DNA of 64,000 nt from positions 124,001-188,000 of the forward strand of contig JAPJBO010000194.1 in NCBI GenBank assembly GCA_030068145.1, read 5' to 3'. A program made the position numbers and the translations under genes. The notes under the pieces are model-generated. The model saw nothing but the letters and a program-made list of their open reading frames with translations, was not told the DNA's origin and did no database searches. Shown in pieces: positions 21,568-32,750 of this stretch. This stretch comes from Diplonema papillatum. Its lineage: Eukaryota; Euglenozoa; Diplonemea; Diplonemida; Diplonemidae. The first letter of the stretch is position 1. The number at the start of each line of letters is the position of its first letter.

Positions 21568-24004
21568 GTGAGTACCTGGCACAGATCGCCCCCCATACGG
21601 ATGGAGGGATATTTTCTCCCGTCCAGCTGGCTTCTGAGTGTGAGCGGAGACCAAAACATGTGGACGTTATCGCTCGATCGTTTGGGGTTTCTATGATTTT
21701 TGGCAAACAAAGAACGCCGATTTACATTGGATCGGCTATAAAGTCTTTCACTCTCTACCGGCGGTGATTCAATAAATCGAGTTGCATGGGAAGGCCCCGT
21801 CTCGGATTCAGGCGCATGGGAACAGGTACAGCCAGGGATTAAATTAGGCAGGCTTCCGGTTAGCCCGGAACCGGCGGCGCGTACCAGGCGGCACTGCACT
21901 GCTGCAACTCTCTACACCTTCTGCCCCTTCGGTAATGCGCCACCCTGCCCGCCCTTGCCGGACTCCCAATGTCTGACACCGCATGGTCAGTTGTTTGAAC
22001 AGCAGTTAACGGGGTCCCCGGTGCTGCGATGTCAACACTGCTCCATCGAGTGCACGAAGGATGGCCAGAGGTTCCAAGGTCTGAGGGGACTCCGCGCGCA
22101 TGAGAGCTACTCTGCCATGCTGCACCAAAAAGAGCTGGGTGGATCTCGTGCAAAACCCGGAAAATCCGGGATTAGTTGAGGTTAAAATGCAGACTATATG
22201 TGTGTGGGATGGCCTGCATTCGTCACTAGGTGACTACCTCTTCGACCGTACCGTGTCATGCTTCAGGCGTTTGCACTCGGGAATAGAGCTATAAAGAAGA
22301 TTTTACGTTGTCCTTGTCCCGGAGCGGGGGAGAAACACGAAGACCCCCTGAGTGTCTTCAGCATTCGAACGTACCCTTTCAAACACAAAACCATCGGTAA
22401 CAACGTACCGTGAAACCCAACTCAAACAGAACCACCCTCTCTCATTCCCAATCGGGTCCCTGGCTAGTTCGGCACGGATCCAGCCCCGTGGCGTTTCTCG
22501 GTCACGCTACACGGGTAAGGAATGATTAACACCGAGTCGGGCACCTGAAGGCATCCGTAGCCCAAAGTGCCAAACTACACGGTGCAAAGACTCTAAAGGA
22601 AAAGAAGTTCTCGAAGGGCCGCCTGATGTTTGTTTCGACTGGACCACCACTTGCTGAACGGATACGCCAGCAGTAAACCCAGAGTTACCCTGAGTTTTTC
22701 GTGTGGCCTGCAGCACATTTCCTCCTTCGAGGTTTTCGAACAACAGACGGGCTCCTCGGGCGTTTCCCAGAAAAACTTCAACTCTAAAAAGACAGGTGCT
22801 ATTCAAAAGATTAAAAGCTTCACGATAAGATAGAACCCGTTCTCAATTACCCCGTCTCTCCTTCCCTCTTTCTTTCTTTTTTTTTCTCGCCCTTATTGTG
22901 TCCGTGGCTTAAAGGACCGAAACACGGTGCAGACGGGACCAGTGCGGTGTTGAGCACATACCCATTTCAAGCACGTTCTTGCAATTCCCCCCCCCCCCCC
23001 CCCCCCGCGTTCTCCTTTGTCTCGTCGGTTCCGGCCCTCTGTCGTTTGAATGAAAACGGCATCGAAGGTAACCGTTCCTGCTCCAGTGGCTCTGTCCTTC
23101 GTTTCTTCTGCGTAATACAGCCGAACTACAGCGCGTCGCTTTGTCGAAACTCGGCATGTCCTCGGTGTCGCTGGACTGTACAGCGCACGCAAGTGTGATG
23201 GGCTTTTCTTCGGAGGGGCTCACGCGCTCAAAGTTCGACTTATATGCGGTGTCGCTGGACTGCACAGCGCACGCAAGTGTGATGTGCCTTTCTTCGGAGG
23301 GGCTCACACACTCCAAGTTCAACTTATATGCACAGCGCACGCATGCTTTCACTAGGGCACGCGTAGGTCACTGTTGCAACACGACTCGCCTTTTACCGGT
23401 GATCAATGACCAGTTCCAAATTGCAAACTCGCCGTACAGCTACGGCTCGTCCAGCTTCCGTCCCAGCGCTTTGTTGGGTGCGAAACCCCAGACTTGCAGA
23501 TGCCGGCTTCGCAACTTGATGCTGGCGCATGCGGTCTTTCGAAAAGAAAGTAAGAACGCATAATACAGACCGATACGAGCTGCATGGCAACCCCTGCTCA
23601 ACATCGTTGACTCTCCCGACGGACGACGTCATAAAGTATCGCTAGCCCGTGAACAGTGCTCGCCTGCTTGATGGCACTTGCACCTTAAAGAACTCAATGC
23701 TCAACATGCATGCGCGTGGGGGGCCCAAGGCTAAATTCAAAGCGAATTTCTTCTTGGTGTCGGTCGCAACACTTACAAACATGGCTAGCCGTAGTTAAAG
23801 TGTATAAGCATACCTACTACCCTCATACCACCCGCCTCACAGTCTCAATGGTCAACCGGAGACCCTAAAACACCGAACCTCTAAACCACAATAAACGCTA
23901 GAAAAGCCAAACAAAGATCCGAAAGGCCGCTCCTTTTTTGAGGGAGGGGGCGGGCGGCATTTCTTCGCTGAGCATCGTCGGTCCCCCGTTCCTATCGCGG
24001 GGCG
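21568..24004. other. Spacer with repeats and a zinc-finger-like frame
   Basis: An open frame at 21955-22179 includes RCQHCSIECTKDG and GLRGLRAHE, resembling the C2H2 fingers found at the N termini of some LINE proteins. It is isolated and weak. Repeat R2 occurs at 22897-22990 and is followed by a run of about 20 C. A two-unit satellite occupies about 23155-23340, and a diverged R3 copy about 23550-23830. A CGGAGACCCTAA motif lies at 23857. There is no other gene that I can support. Confidence 0.5.
23155..23340 (+). repeat. Tandem repeat R6, unit of about 79 bp
   Basis: Two adjacent units, each containing GGTGTCGCTGGACTG, CACGCAAGTGTGATG and CTTCGGAGGGGCTCAC. The same unit core occurs once on each side of the LINE at 36733-36792 and 44993-45052. 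Confidence 0.85.
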
Positions 24005-24554
24005 ATGGACGACGCCGATGGATCCATGCAGTACAACCGTCTCAAGCTGCAGTCGCTGTTCCAATGGAAAGCGCCGGATGAAATGTCGAAGGTCGAAGAA
24101 CTTCTGCAGGGGGCTGGACCCCAGATGTACATTGTGTTCCACCAGTACTCAATGCAGTACGGTGTTACTGGATGGTCGGTGATGTACGACGCTTTGTGGG
24201 ACTATAGCGAGAGGAATAATTTACCGACCGATTCGGTAGAAAAGGACGTCCAAGCCTGGTTTGAAGTCAACATCTCGCCTGGGGAAGGCATCGAGGGAAC
24301 AAGCGCAGAGTGGTTCGCCAAGCAAGACGAGCACTTCAAAACTGATTACTTCTCGACGCGCCTCACCTACGTCGTGTGCCTCTTCCACAACGACCCCACG
24401 CTGCTCTCGACAGTGAACGAAGCCATCGACAGGTTCGGCTCGCAGTTCCGGTCCTTCGTGGCCACCAAGCAGCAACACTACGACCTCCTCCGCAGTGACA
24501 CCCGCGACTGGCTCACGCAGTTCTACGGACGGCACGCGCCGGCAAAAATTAACA
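24005..24554 (+). CDS. First exon of an unrecognised gene
   Basis: ATG at 24005; 183 codons end in phase 1 at AACA|GTATGCC, the donor form also used by the kinesin at 59893. The protein segment is non-repetitive and looks globular: MYIVFHQYSMQYGVTGWS, WDYSERNNLPTDS, TYVVCLFHNDPTLLSTVNE. It lacks a signal peptide or membrane segment. No family is recognised. The gene may continue in the exons at 26256-27578, but that first exon would not join this donor in phase without another exon between. The intron or spacer to 26255 is filled with repeats R2 and R3. Confidence 0.6.
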
Positions 24555-24785
24555 GTATGCCTTGCTTACCCAGAGAAGCAAGGGTTCTCAAGTCCTCTCT
24601 TCTATCTCCCCTCGTTGTGACAATCAGGCGTTGCGTTGGGGCTGTTTAGTCTGCTCTCGGGGTTTTACCGTCAGATCTTCGAGCTCTTTGTAAGCAATGC
24701 AGTGAAGTGTACGATCCGAGGCGATTTCCATTTCTCTGATGGAACGACTTCATCGTTTCCTTCCCCCTCCCACAAGGTTGTATCC

Positions 24786-26020
24786 CCGTGACGGATTCGC
24801 CTGTGCTCTGGTGCAGCAGATCAGGAGCGTTTCTAAGCAACTTAAAACTTTGAAAGCTAATCCAAGCAACACGGCGGCATTGAATCGCCGAAAACGCAAA
24901 AGAAAGTAACCCCCCCCCACTTATATATACAACGACCCCCTTACCAGACTCACACCGCAGTCCTCTCAGGTTCCATGCTGATGATGGTCCGCCTTATGTG
25001 TCCGTGGCTTAAAGGACCGAAACACGGCGCAGACGGGACCAGTGCGGTGTTGAGCATATACCCATTCCAAGCACGTTCTTGCAATTCCCCCATTCCAGTA
25101 GGGTACTTCGCGTAACGCGACTTGCTGCCCTCAGCGCGCAGGATTACTCCTCGCACTCTCTTTCCTTTTGGTACTTCAACCATTGGTGCTGCACACGGCA
25201 ACCCCATGTCCACTGTGCTCTGCAGAGTTTACTTCGCAGATTGCCACCGTAAAAAGAAGACAAGTCAGTGCTGCCTAGCGAGTCGCAGTCACAATCAGGG
25301 CGAGTGCCCTGAGTTTTTAACTGATTGCTCAGACACGGTTGTAGGGGCCGTGACGGATTCGCCTGTGCTCTAGTAGCACGGGTGGTCCTGGCTGTGACGA
25401 GCTACGAACAGCCGCCTGACAAACCAGACTCACACCGCAGCCCTGTCTGCAGGCACTCAGGTTCCACGCTGATGATGGTCCGCCTTATGTATCCTTGGCT
25501 TAAAGGACCGAAATACGGCGCAGACGGGACCAGTGCGGTGTTGAGCACATACCCATTCCAAGCACGTTCTTGCAATCCCCCCTTATACAACGACCCCCTT
25601 ATACCACAAAACCAGCACCAATAACAACGACCCCCCCCCCCCCCATACGGCTATGCATATGGCTGTGACTTCTCTGGCAATGCACCTCCTTCCCCGGTGA
25701 ACATCCCATGAAAGTAACAGTGTTGACTTAGACCGATACGGGCTACATGGCAACCCCTGCTCAACATGTATGCACGTGGGGGGCCCAGGGCCACATTCAT
25801 TGCGAATGTGTTCGTGGTGTCGGTCGCAGAAGTCTTTTGTTTTGGCTAGCCAAAGAGAGAAAAAGAGCGAAAGAGTACGTACAGTAGTGAGTAGAGAAGA
25901 GAACGAGTGTAAAAGAAAGGAGGTAGCACGGACTACCAGGCCAGCGGAGACCACCGCAAAAAGAAAATTTTCTTTCCCCTACTTCATCCCACAAAACCAT
26001 CACCAACAACAACGACCCCC
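24786..26020 (+). repeat. Cluster of repeats R2 and R3
   Basis: The cluster holds R2 at 24786-24826 plus 24942-25098 (split), R2 at 25346-25582 and R3 at 25795-26020. Two copies of a block ending ACGGCTATGCATATGGCTG lie at 25599-25697 and 25985-26077. C runs of 7-16 bases occur at the junctions. No coding region is supported. Confidence 0.85.
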
Positions 26021-26174
26021 CCCATACGGCTATGCATATGGCTGTGACTTCTCTGGCAATGCACCTCCTTCGTCCAGGACGAAGGGGGAGTCGAAAAGGA
26101 TACTTAAAAGCAGAGTTTCGTGAGTGTCGACGAGCCGCAGGCAACCGAAGCTGGTTGTCTCAGGATCTGCTGAG

Positions 26175-26233
26175 CAACGGGCTGGCGGAAAGGCCCGCCC
26201 ACGTGGTGCGGGCCTTTTCCGCCAGCCCGTTGT
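26175..26233. repeat. Strong hairpin, arms of about 24 bp
   Basis: Two arms containing GGGCTGGCGGAAAGGCCCGC and its reverse complement enclose a nine-base CCACGTGGT loop, with one unpaired T. It lies just before the exon at 26256. It could be a foldback element, a transcription terminator-like structure or an assembly hairpin. Confidence 0.85.
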
Positions 26234-26255
26234 AGGCTGTCGTGCGCCATGAAGC

Positions 26256-26379
26256 ATGCTCGTTCAGTGCTTCGAGGTGGCGTTCGACGTCGTCGGGGAA
26301 AAAGCGAGGCAGACATTGACCGTGGCACGCATCCTCATCGACCTGCTTTCTACTTACCAGTACATTGCATTGTTACACG
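26256..26379 (+). CDS. Exon of an unrecognised gene (5' part)
   Basis: Reads MLVQCFEVAFDVVGEKARQ then LTVARILIDLLSTYQYIALLH, a mostly helical segment. It ends in phase 1 at CACG|GTGAGG. An in-frame stop lies seven bases before the ATG, so it either starts at 26256 or after the CGTTCAG acceptor at 26267. The next exon begins with two bases that complete an Ala codon, so the splice is in phase and 184 bases are removed. Confidence 0.6.
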
Positions 26380-26563
26380 GTGAGGTCCAGCCTCAGAAAC
26401 TGCAGTCAAAGAGGGCGCTAGTCACACCTAAAAAGCGTGTGACACCCGCTTTTTCAACTCCAGCTTTAACTCCAGTTTCTGGGGCTCTGGACTCCACCGT
26501 CTTCACTCATAGGCCCGTCTTGCAGCAGCCAGAAGGGATCGTCGGAAACACAAAAACAAACAG

Positions 26564-27578
26564 CACTTGACGACCTGATCGCCCCCGGGAAGTCGTTTTC
26601 GACGGTGATCAGGCAGGAGGAGTTGAAGCTCACGCTCATGAAGAAGTACGAGCCCATGGAGTACCTCAAGTTTGCGACGTGGTCGTCGCAGTACCCGGAT
26701 AACACCATCCGCGAGGCGGCCATCGAGTACTTCGTGGTCGATTTGGAGCGGAAGGAAAACCTCAACTTCCTGGACCAGATCCTCGAGCGCGGCGCGTTGA
26801 AGCTCGTCGAAGAGATCTTCGCAACGTACGAGAAGGACGACACCACCGGGTGGAACACCATCGCGATCCAGAAGAGCCAGCAGGGCTTCCCGATCTTGTT
26901 CCCGCCCTGGAGGGACCCCGACTACCCCGCCGCGCACTACCCCGCGTGGGCCGTCCCGAGGGAAGTCGCCTTCGAGCCGGGGGCCATCGCCGTCCAACAG
27001 GAGCCGCACCCCTTGCCCTACAAGATCCCCCGGCTGTACCTCGCCGAGATCGAGCGCAGCCACCCGCTGCCAGCGGCAGCGCCCGGTCCGCAGCCCGGGG
27101 CTCCGGCGTCGCCGCCGGCGCGGGGCGGCAAGCCTTCGGAACCCTCCGGGTTCCCTGTCGACGACAACTCTTCGGCAGACGACCGACCGTATCAAAACGA
27201 GGTGCTCACCGACGAGGACATGGACCCGCTGAAGGTGAAGCCGAAGACGGGGGACCGCCCGGCCGAGGCGTCGCGCTGGAAAAAGCTCCTCGACGACATC
27301 AAGCAGCACACGACGAGCCTCCCGGTGGACCTCAACCAGGACGCGGGGCTGTCGGACGGCGCGGCGGCGAACCCGGCCGAAAAAGAGGGCTGGCTGTGCT
27401 TCCACGAGGACCCCCGCGGCCTGGTCATCGTCGACTCGGCGCTGGGCTCCGCCATCGACCCGCTGTGCAACGACTGCTCGTTGCGCGTGATCAGGTCTAA
27501 AAAAGCCGTCTGGGCACCCGTGGACCGCCACGCTGTCGCATCCACGCAAACCGACGTCGTCATGCACATGAAGGAAGG
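26564..27578 (+). CDS. Exon of an unrecognised gene (main part)
   Basis: The exon runs from the AAACAG acceptor to GAAGG|GTATGCC, 1015 bases. The first 150 residues look globular and helical (SSQYPDNTIREAAIEYFVV; LNFLDQILERGALKLVEEIF). A Pro-rich linker and a second region follow (EASRWKKLLDDIKQHTTS; EKEGWLCFHEDPRGLVIV; CNDCSLRVIRSKKAVWAP). I cannot name the family. Codon use is GC-rich as in neighbouring exons. Repeat R1 starts 20-25 bases after the donor. The phase 2 end means at least one more exon, which I could not find before the LINE at 28492. Confidence 0.65.
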
Positions 27579-27599
27579 GTATGCCCCGCTTTTCGTTTT

Positions 27600-27770
27600 G
27601 AACACGCACCTGCTTTGTAGAAAATACTTGAGAAGACTGCAGGTGAATCTGGGTTTAGTGGCGGGTGTAAACGTTCAACAAAAAAGACCCACTTTGTAGT
27701 TGTATTGTTTTCGCCCCCTCTGGCCTCCGTCGAAATGAGCACAAGGCAGTCCCTCGAGTATTTTGTGTCT
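27600..27770 (+). repeat. Dispersed repeat R1, just after a 5' splice site
   Basis: A near full copy that lacks about 40 internal bases. It starts GCACCTGCTTTGTAGAAAAT and ends at CCCTCGAGTATTT. From 27771 to 28491 I see no gene or further repeat. Confidence 0.8.
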
Positions 27771-28491
27771 AACAGAATCTAATGCAATTCGTCAAGAACA
27801 AAAACCGATCGATGGCAGCGTACTTCCTCTCCGTCAGATGAGCAAAACAGGTTTGAAAGAAGTGCGCACAAACAAAGTAGCTTGTGTTCGCTCGCGAAGC
27901 CGGCAAAAATCAAGCGTCCCCCTACGAGCGCACGCTTGAACAACGCGACCGAACCCACGACGAAGGAACGACAGTTCCAACAAAGCCCAGCGTACACGTG
28001 TTGCGAGGAAGAACAAATCCATTAGCCGACAGTAGCCGGAGACTTTGAGGTTCTAACGGCTGGGATGGAAGTGAGGAGCCTGTCCTCGAAAAAAAGAAAG
28101 AGAACAGGAGTTGCAACGCAGACGGTTGGGAAGGGAAGTGATCTCAAAGGGAATTCGCATAAGGTAATTCTGATGCCGATGGGTGCCCTGGGTCTCCCTC
28201 GGCCAAAAGACGCGTAAAATCTGGTCAAGCTCCGCCAAACGCATCACAGGCAGCTGCAGATCATTAGTGACAAGACATTCCTCAAGCCAGGGAAGTGGAC
28301 AACCCGATTCGTGCGCGCTACGGATACTGGCCTCCACTACTACAGCAGCAATGACGTATGTTTTTAGACGAGAGCACATCGAAGCTGTTGAAAGGGGGCG
28401 CATCGCTTCCTCCTTGGACAGCACACTCCTGCCAGCCATTGCGCTGGTGCTGAGTAAAGCGCCGTCATACTTTCACAATCTTTTGTCTTCT

Positions 28492-30539
28492 TGTTGCGTT
28501 AGTGGTATGGTCCTTTGACAGAGTGAGCCGATGCCTCTCATCTCACCTTTAAAACACGGCTGAGTGGCGCATGCTCTTGACAGACGCTAACGTCCGACAT
28601 TTCGCACGCGCGTCGCAGTCGTTGGGTGGTATTGACAAGGGGTTTCATCGGACACTCGGATGAGCTTCGTTACTTCACTGCCGCAGGTTCCCCCCTGCCC
28701 TGGGAGGTCCGCTTGGCTGCCTTCGGGTTGCGTTTCCGCGTTGGTGTTGTTGCTTCGCTTTTGGACTCCTTCTTCGACTTCGCACGGTCCCAACGTCCTG
28801 GTCTGCCCTTGGTGCACGTCTTGCGCTCAGTCTGCGCAGTTCGTCTCTCCTGCTTGACCTCGTGCTTCCATCGAGCCTGCTTGCGCTCCCATCCCGACGG
28901 GTAGTGCGTCTGCGGTCGAAAACTGCCATTCAGTGTTGCAGCTTTGCGGAGCCCAGCCTGCGGTATGGCTCGCACCTTGTCGCCGGCCTTCTTCGCCGTC
29001 TGCTCTCGTGCGGCGGCTTCGTAGGCGCGCATCACGGCTTCAAACGCCTGCTGGCTCGCCATCTGTGGCCTCTTGTTGAGTCCGGCCATGTTTCCGCCTC
29101 CGAGAGACGTCAGGACGTTGACTTGCATCTCAAGCGCCGGGTGAATCGGCGTCTGCACGATACTCGTCAGCCGTCGCATCGCGCTCTTCATCGCGTACGA
29201 TTTCGCGGTCGCCGAGTCCCGATACTCGGCTGTCGCTCGTCTCTGGACTTCATCCATCGCACGATTCGATAGAGCATCGGCGTCGATATTCTGCTCGCGC
29301 GGCACGTGCTCCAACCTGATGTCGATGCCTTTCTGCCGCAGTTCCGCCACCTCTGCCTGCGCCCTCGTCTTGTACGGTCGCAGAGCTTCGGAACAGCGCG
29401 CGTTTCCTGTCATCTGGTCAACGACAAGTCCGCTGTCCCCCCGAACAACCAGCTCTCCGCTCAGCCCTGGCTGGTCTTGGAGTCGGTGCAGTGCCTTGAT
29501 CAGAGCCGTGTACTCCGCGACGTTGTTTGTCGCTCGCTCTTCGATCGGGGCACAAATCTCCCATTGTTTCTTCCCCGCGAGGTAGTATACGGCTCCTGCA
29601 CCCGAAACGGCCCCACGCGTCCCGTTGTTCCGCGAGCCGCCGTCGAAGAAGACTGCTGTCAGCGGTTCGGGCAGTTCGTCCCTCGCCAGCCACTGTTTCT
29701 CTCTTTCTTCCGTGTTGCGTTTCTCTCGACGCCGAGTTTTGAGCGGCGTCAGCGTCAGGCCGCTAAAAAGCTCGAAGTCAATTGCGAGTTCAAAGAACGT
29801 CGCAGAGGCGTCGCCTCCTTGCTCCGCCCATCGCTTCGAGGAGCTCCATTTTGCCATCGCTACGAGCATCTCTTGCGAGTCGGGCCACGCTGTGGTGCTT
29901 GGCCGGGCTCCCTGCACATCGATGGGGTACACAGCAGTCGGTGGTTTCGGGCACCATCCCCACGGGTAGGTGTCGACAGAAAACTCCTTTCTCCGACAAT
30001 CCTTCTCAACTAATCCTTCCACCTTCTGTCGGTCGAGCAGAATGCGCGCACACATTAGCTGAATCGACCCTGCCATGTCCGCCGCTTGGTCGTGTTGCGC
30101 CTGTTTCGGCACGACGCCACAGAGAGCGAGACATTTCGGCATGTTCGGAAGACTGGCGACGAGGTGCGGGTACTCATTCCTGATTGCTGTCCACCTCGTG
30201 CAGTCCCACCACATGTGGTGCTCGTCTTCCGGTACCCCCGCGTCGCAGTACTTGCAGACATCGTGCCCAAGCCGCTTTCCCGTCAAAACAGCGTTAGTGA
30301 TGACTGCGCGCACCAGCCCTTGCTGGTATCCGGTCAGCCCTCCTTCCGTCAACAGTCGTCGTGTCGCCGGACCGTCGATGCCGTGGATAATCCCCTCGAA
30401 TTGTCCTCGCACGATCTTCGCATATCTGCTGGTGCGGACGGCCTCCCTCACCGCGTGCTGAAACTCGTCTCTCGCAACTGCCGCCCGCCTCTTTGCGCCC
30501 CTGTCTTCTGCGTCGGTGTCGCAGAAGAGGTTCCTCCTT
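28492..30539 (-). mobile_element. 5'-truncated LINE (RNase H-bearing), copy A
   Basis: A non-LTR element whose 3' half is kept: zf-RVT finger, RNase H and basic tail, then about 180 bases of 3' region ending CACTAACGCAACAAGAAG on the minus strand. The endonuclease and reverse transcriptase parts are missing. It abuts the 3' end of a second copy (30540-31097), so the two lie head to tail. No poly(A) tail is visible. Confidence 0.85.
28670..30451 (-). CDS. LINE ORF2 C-terminal part: zf-RVT, RNase H and basic tail
   Basis: A 593-residue open frame. A finger CKYCDAGVPEDEHHMWWDC (residues 66-84) is the zf-RVT that follows reverse transcriptase in many LINEs. RNase HI follows at about 265-400. D270 lies in FFDGGSRNNG, E313 in NNVAEYTAL, D339 in RGDSGLVVDQ and D392 in NIDADALSN, so all four acidic residues are present. 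RNase H removes RNA from the RNA-DNA hybrid during reverse transcription. The tail is helical then Lys/Arg-rich. The frame is intact, which suggests recent insertion. The reverse transcriptase is lost by 5' truncation, so the copy cannot move alone. The segment before RNase H (FFELAIDFELFSGL) matches the larger LINE at 44.1 kb. Confidence 0.85.
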   Translation of the reverse strand: MREAVRTSRYAKIVRGQFEGIIHGIDGPATRRLLTEGGLTGYQQGLVRAVITNAVLTGKRLGHDVCKYCDAGVPEDEHHMWWDCTRWTAIRNEYPHLVASLPNMPKCLALCGVVPKQAQHDQAADMAGSIQLMCARILLDRQKVEGLVEKDCRRKEFSVDTYPWGWCPKPPTAVYPIDVQGARPSTTAWPDSQEMLVAMAKWSSSKRWAEQGGDASATFFELAIDFELFSGLTLTPLKTRRREKRNTEEREKQWLARDELPEPLTAVFFDGGSRNNGTRGAVSGAGAVYYLAGKKQWEICAPIEERATNNVAEYTALIKALHRLQDQPGLSGELVVRGDSGLVVDQMTGNARCSEALRPYKTRAQAEVAELRQKGIDIRLEHVPREQNIDADALSNRAMDEVQRRATAEYRDSATAKSYAMKSAMRRLTSIVQTPIHPALEMQVNVLTSLGGGNMAGLNKRPQMASQQAFEAVMRAYEAAAREQTAKKAGDKVRAIPQAGLRKAATLNGSFRPQTHYPSGWERKQARWKHEVKQERRTAQTERKTCTKGRPGRWDRAKSKKESKSEATTPTRKRNPKAAKRTSQGRGEPAAVK

Positions 30540-31097
30540 CTTGTTGCGTTAGTGGTATTGTCCTTTGACAGAGTGAGCCAATGCCTCTCATCTCACCTTT
30601 AAAACACGGCTGAGTCACGCATGCTCTTGACAGACGCTAGCGTCCGACATTTCGCACGCGCGTCGCAGTCGTTGGGTGGTATTGACAAGGGGTTTCATCA
30701 GACACTCGGATGAGCTTCGTTACTTCAGTGCCGCAGGTTCCCCCCTGCCCTGGGAGGTCCGCTTGGCTGCCTTCGGGTTGCGTTTCCGCGTTGGTGTTGT
30801 TGCTTCGCTTTTGGACTCCTTCTTCGACTTCGCACGGTCCCAACGTCCTGGTCTGCCCTTGGTGCACGTCTTGCGCTGCGCAGTTCGCCTCTCCTGCTTG
30901 ACTTCTGCTTCCATCGAGCCTGCATGCGCTCCCATCCCGACGAATAATGCGTCTGCGGTCGAAAACTGCCATTCAGTGTTGCAGCTTTGCGGAGCCCAGC
31001 CTGCGGTACGGCTCGCACCTTGTCGCCGGCCTTCTTCGCCGTCTGCTCTCGTGCGGCGGCTTCGTAGGCGCGCATCACAGCTTCAAACGCCTGCTGG
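30540..31097 (-). mobile_element. LINE 3' end, copy B (same family, shorter)
   Basis: Nearly identical to 28492-29066, with a few small deletions. It holds only the end of the RNase H-bearing ORF (the tail region) and the 3' region, and is cut at about 31097 where similarity stops. Copy A begins exactly where the 3' end of this copy finishes. This suggests either insertion at the end of a resident copy or a tandem arrangement. Confidence 0.85.
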
Positions 31098-31716
31098 TTC
31101 GCAGCCGGGGCTCCCAAGCAAAGCCCTGTAACCCTAGCTTCGGGGGGCGACGTTGACACGGAACTGGGTGGCCCCTGTTCAGGGATCGGTGGTGGCACTT
31201 CTGTGCTGAGGCACTGTCCTGGTTAGTCTGGTGTGATTGTCGTCAGTGCACTGGTGCAAATCTCTGTACAGGCAAACTTGAAGTTGGGTGAACCGGGCTT
31301 CTTGTTGCGTTAGGAGTGTACTTGGTGTCGGTCACAAACAGTCCCGGACATGGCTAGCCATGACCCGTGACGAAAGCGTGCACCAAATATAGAATCCGTA
31401 ACCATATAGCCCTTTCTTGCTCAAAGTGAACCCATTTATCAACGGTCACACGGAGACCCTAACCCCCCGGAATTTCAAGCGAACTTTAACACAGGTTCAC
31501 CTGTTGTTTTTGCTATCGACTCTCCACAGCTTGGCCAAGCTCAACCAACTCGTCACACCGCATCCGACGTAGTCACAAACCTGGCTAGCCAAATTTAAAG
31601 TGAGCAAACATGTCTACATCCCTTTCACTACCCGACACTCAATGGTCAACCGGAGACCCTAAAACACCGAGCCTTCAAACCACAATACCGCTAGAAGCTC
31701 AACAAACCGAACACAG
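31098..31716. other. Repeat-rich upstream region
   Basis: Two imperfect units lie here (about 31320-31492 and 31560-31690). Each contains GGCTAGCC and the motif CGGAGACCCTAA. The first, CACACGGAGACCCTAACCC, matches the stretch upstream of 46482 over about 60 bases. The second matches that upstream of 24005. A stray CTTCTTGTTGCGTTAG at 31299 equals the LINE 3' end. No gene is seen. Confidence 0.6.
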
Positions 31717-32450
31717 GAGCAAAAGCTGAAGAAGGCGAAGGGCTCGCGTCTGTTCGACAAGGGCACGGAGTTCATCCGGGCGCCCGACCCGCACCGGCAC
31801 GACCTGAAGGCGGAGCGGGTCGACGAGGCCGGGTTCCACTACTTCGGGTTCCAGCTGCGGAACCCGAAGGAGCTGCTCTGGCTGCGGACGCCGGAGAAGG
31901 CGGCGGCCGAGGACTGGCGCTCGTGGTTCGACCGCGCGCTCCAGCGGTTCAAGCAGTACGACGACGGGCAGGACCCCAACCCGGCGAAGTGGAAGGCTCG
32001 CGTCAAGGGCCTCCTCGGCAAGCTCGACGACACGAAGACGGCGGCCGAGGCCGCTGCCGCCGAGGCCGACCGAGCGAAGCAGCAGCGCGCGCAGATGGAG
32101 GAGCTGCGGAGCCGGGCCGAGGCGGACCGGGACTGGGCGCAGCTGCAGGCGTCGACGGCCGAGGAGCGGGCGGCGTCGCTGCACGACGAGGCGAGGAAGG
32201 CCGAGATGGAGTGCGTCGGGCTCAAAAAAGAGATCGAGACGCTGCGCGCGGACGCGGCGGCCATCAGGCAGCAGACGGAGCTCATGCGGCAGCGCGCCGT
32301 GCAGAACTCGAGTACCGCCGACACGTCGCTCGAATCATCCGCGCAAACCCTCGAACAACTCGAGGCCCAGCTCGCCAAAGCGCAGGCGGAGCGCGACGAA
32401 GCGCAGCAGGAGACCCTTGCCATCTTCGCCAAGTGGCGGAGGTGCGAGGA
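31717..32450 (+). CDS. Exon with PH-like end and long coiled coil, unrecognised gene
   Basis: The exon opens in phase 0 after a CGAACACAG acceptor. It reads GFHYFGFQLRNPKELLWLRT, then EDWRSWFDRALQRFKQ. This has the pattern of the last strands and C-terminal helix (WxxWF..AL) of a PH domain that binds lipids or proteins; the earlier strands would be in exons that I cannot find. About 180 residues of Ala/Glu/Arg-rich coiled coil follow to FAKWRR. The frame stays open to 32550, but that part is a tandem repeat, so I placed the end at a GAG|GTGCGA donor. If that donor is not used, the protein ends at 32550. Confidence 0.55.
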
Positions 32451-32454
32451 ACGA

Positions 32455-32750
32455 TCTCCTGGTGTGGCCACCGAGCGGGCTCGCACACGCACCGGCCTCT
32501 CGTACGTGCCCCGCACAAAGCCTTCGAGTCCTGGTTTCCCTGGCTTATGACAATCCAACCGCCGGCTGTGTAGAGTCCTGGGCGATTCGAAGGAATGGTT
32601 CTGGTATGGCCACCGAGCGGGCCTGCACACGCACCAGGCTCTCGTACCTGCCCCGCACAAAGCCTTCGAGCCCTGGGTATCCTGGCTTATGTTAGTCCAA
32701 CCGCCGGCTGAGTAGACAGTCCTCGGCGATTCGGAAGAATGACCCCTACC
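32455..32750 (+). repeat. Tandem duplication of about 147 bp
   Basis: Two units, each with GGCCACCGAGCGGGC, CCCCGCACAAAGCCTTCGAG and CCAACCGCCGGCTG. It sits directly after the coiled-coil exon. From 32751 to 34277 no gene is supported. Bases 33868-33950 resemble 48959-49040 (GATGCTGAT(T/C)GTCCGTT). Confidence 0.8.

Noticed and set aside
24005-27578. One gene joining 24005-24554 directly to 26256-26379
   Set aside because: The donor at 24554 is phase 1, and the possible acceptors before 26256 give phase 2 or 0; another exon would be needed.
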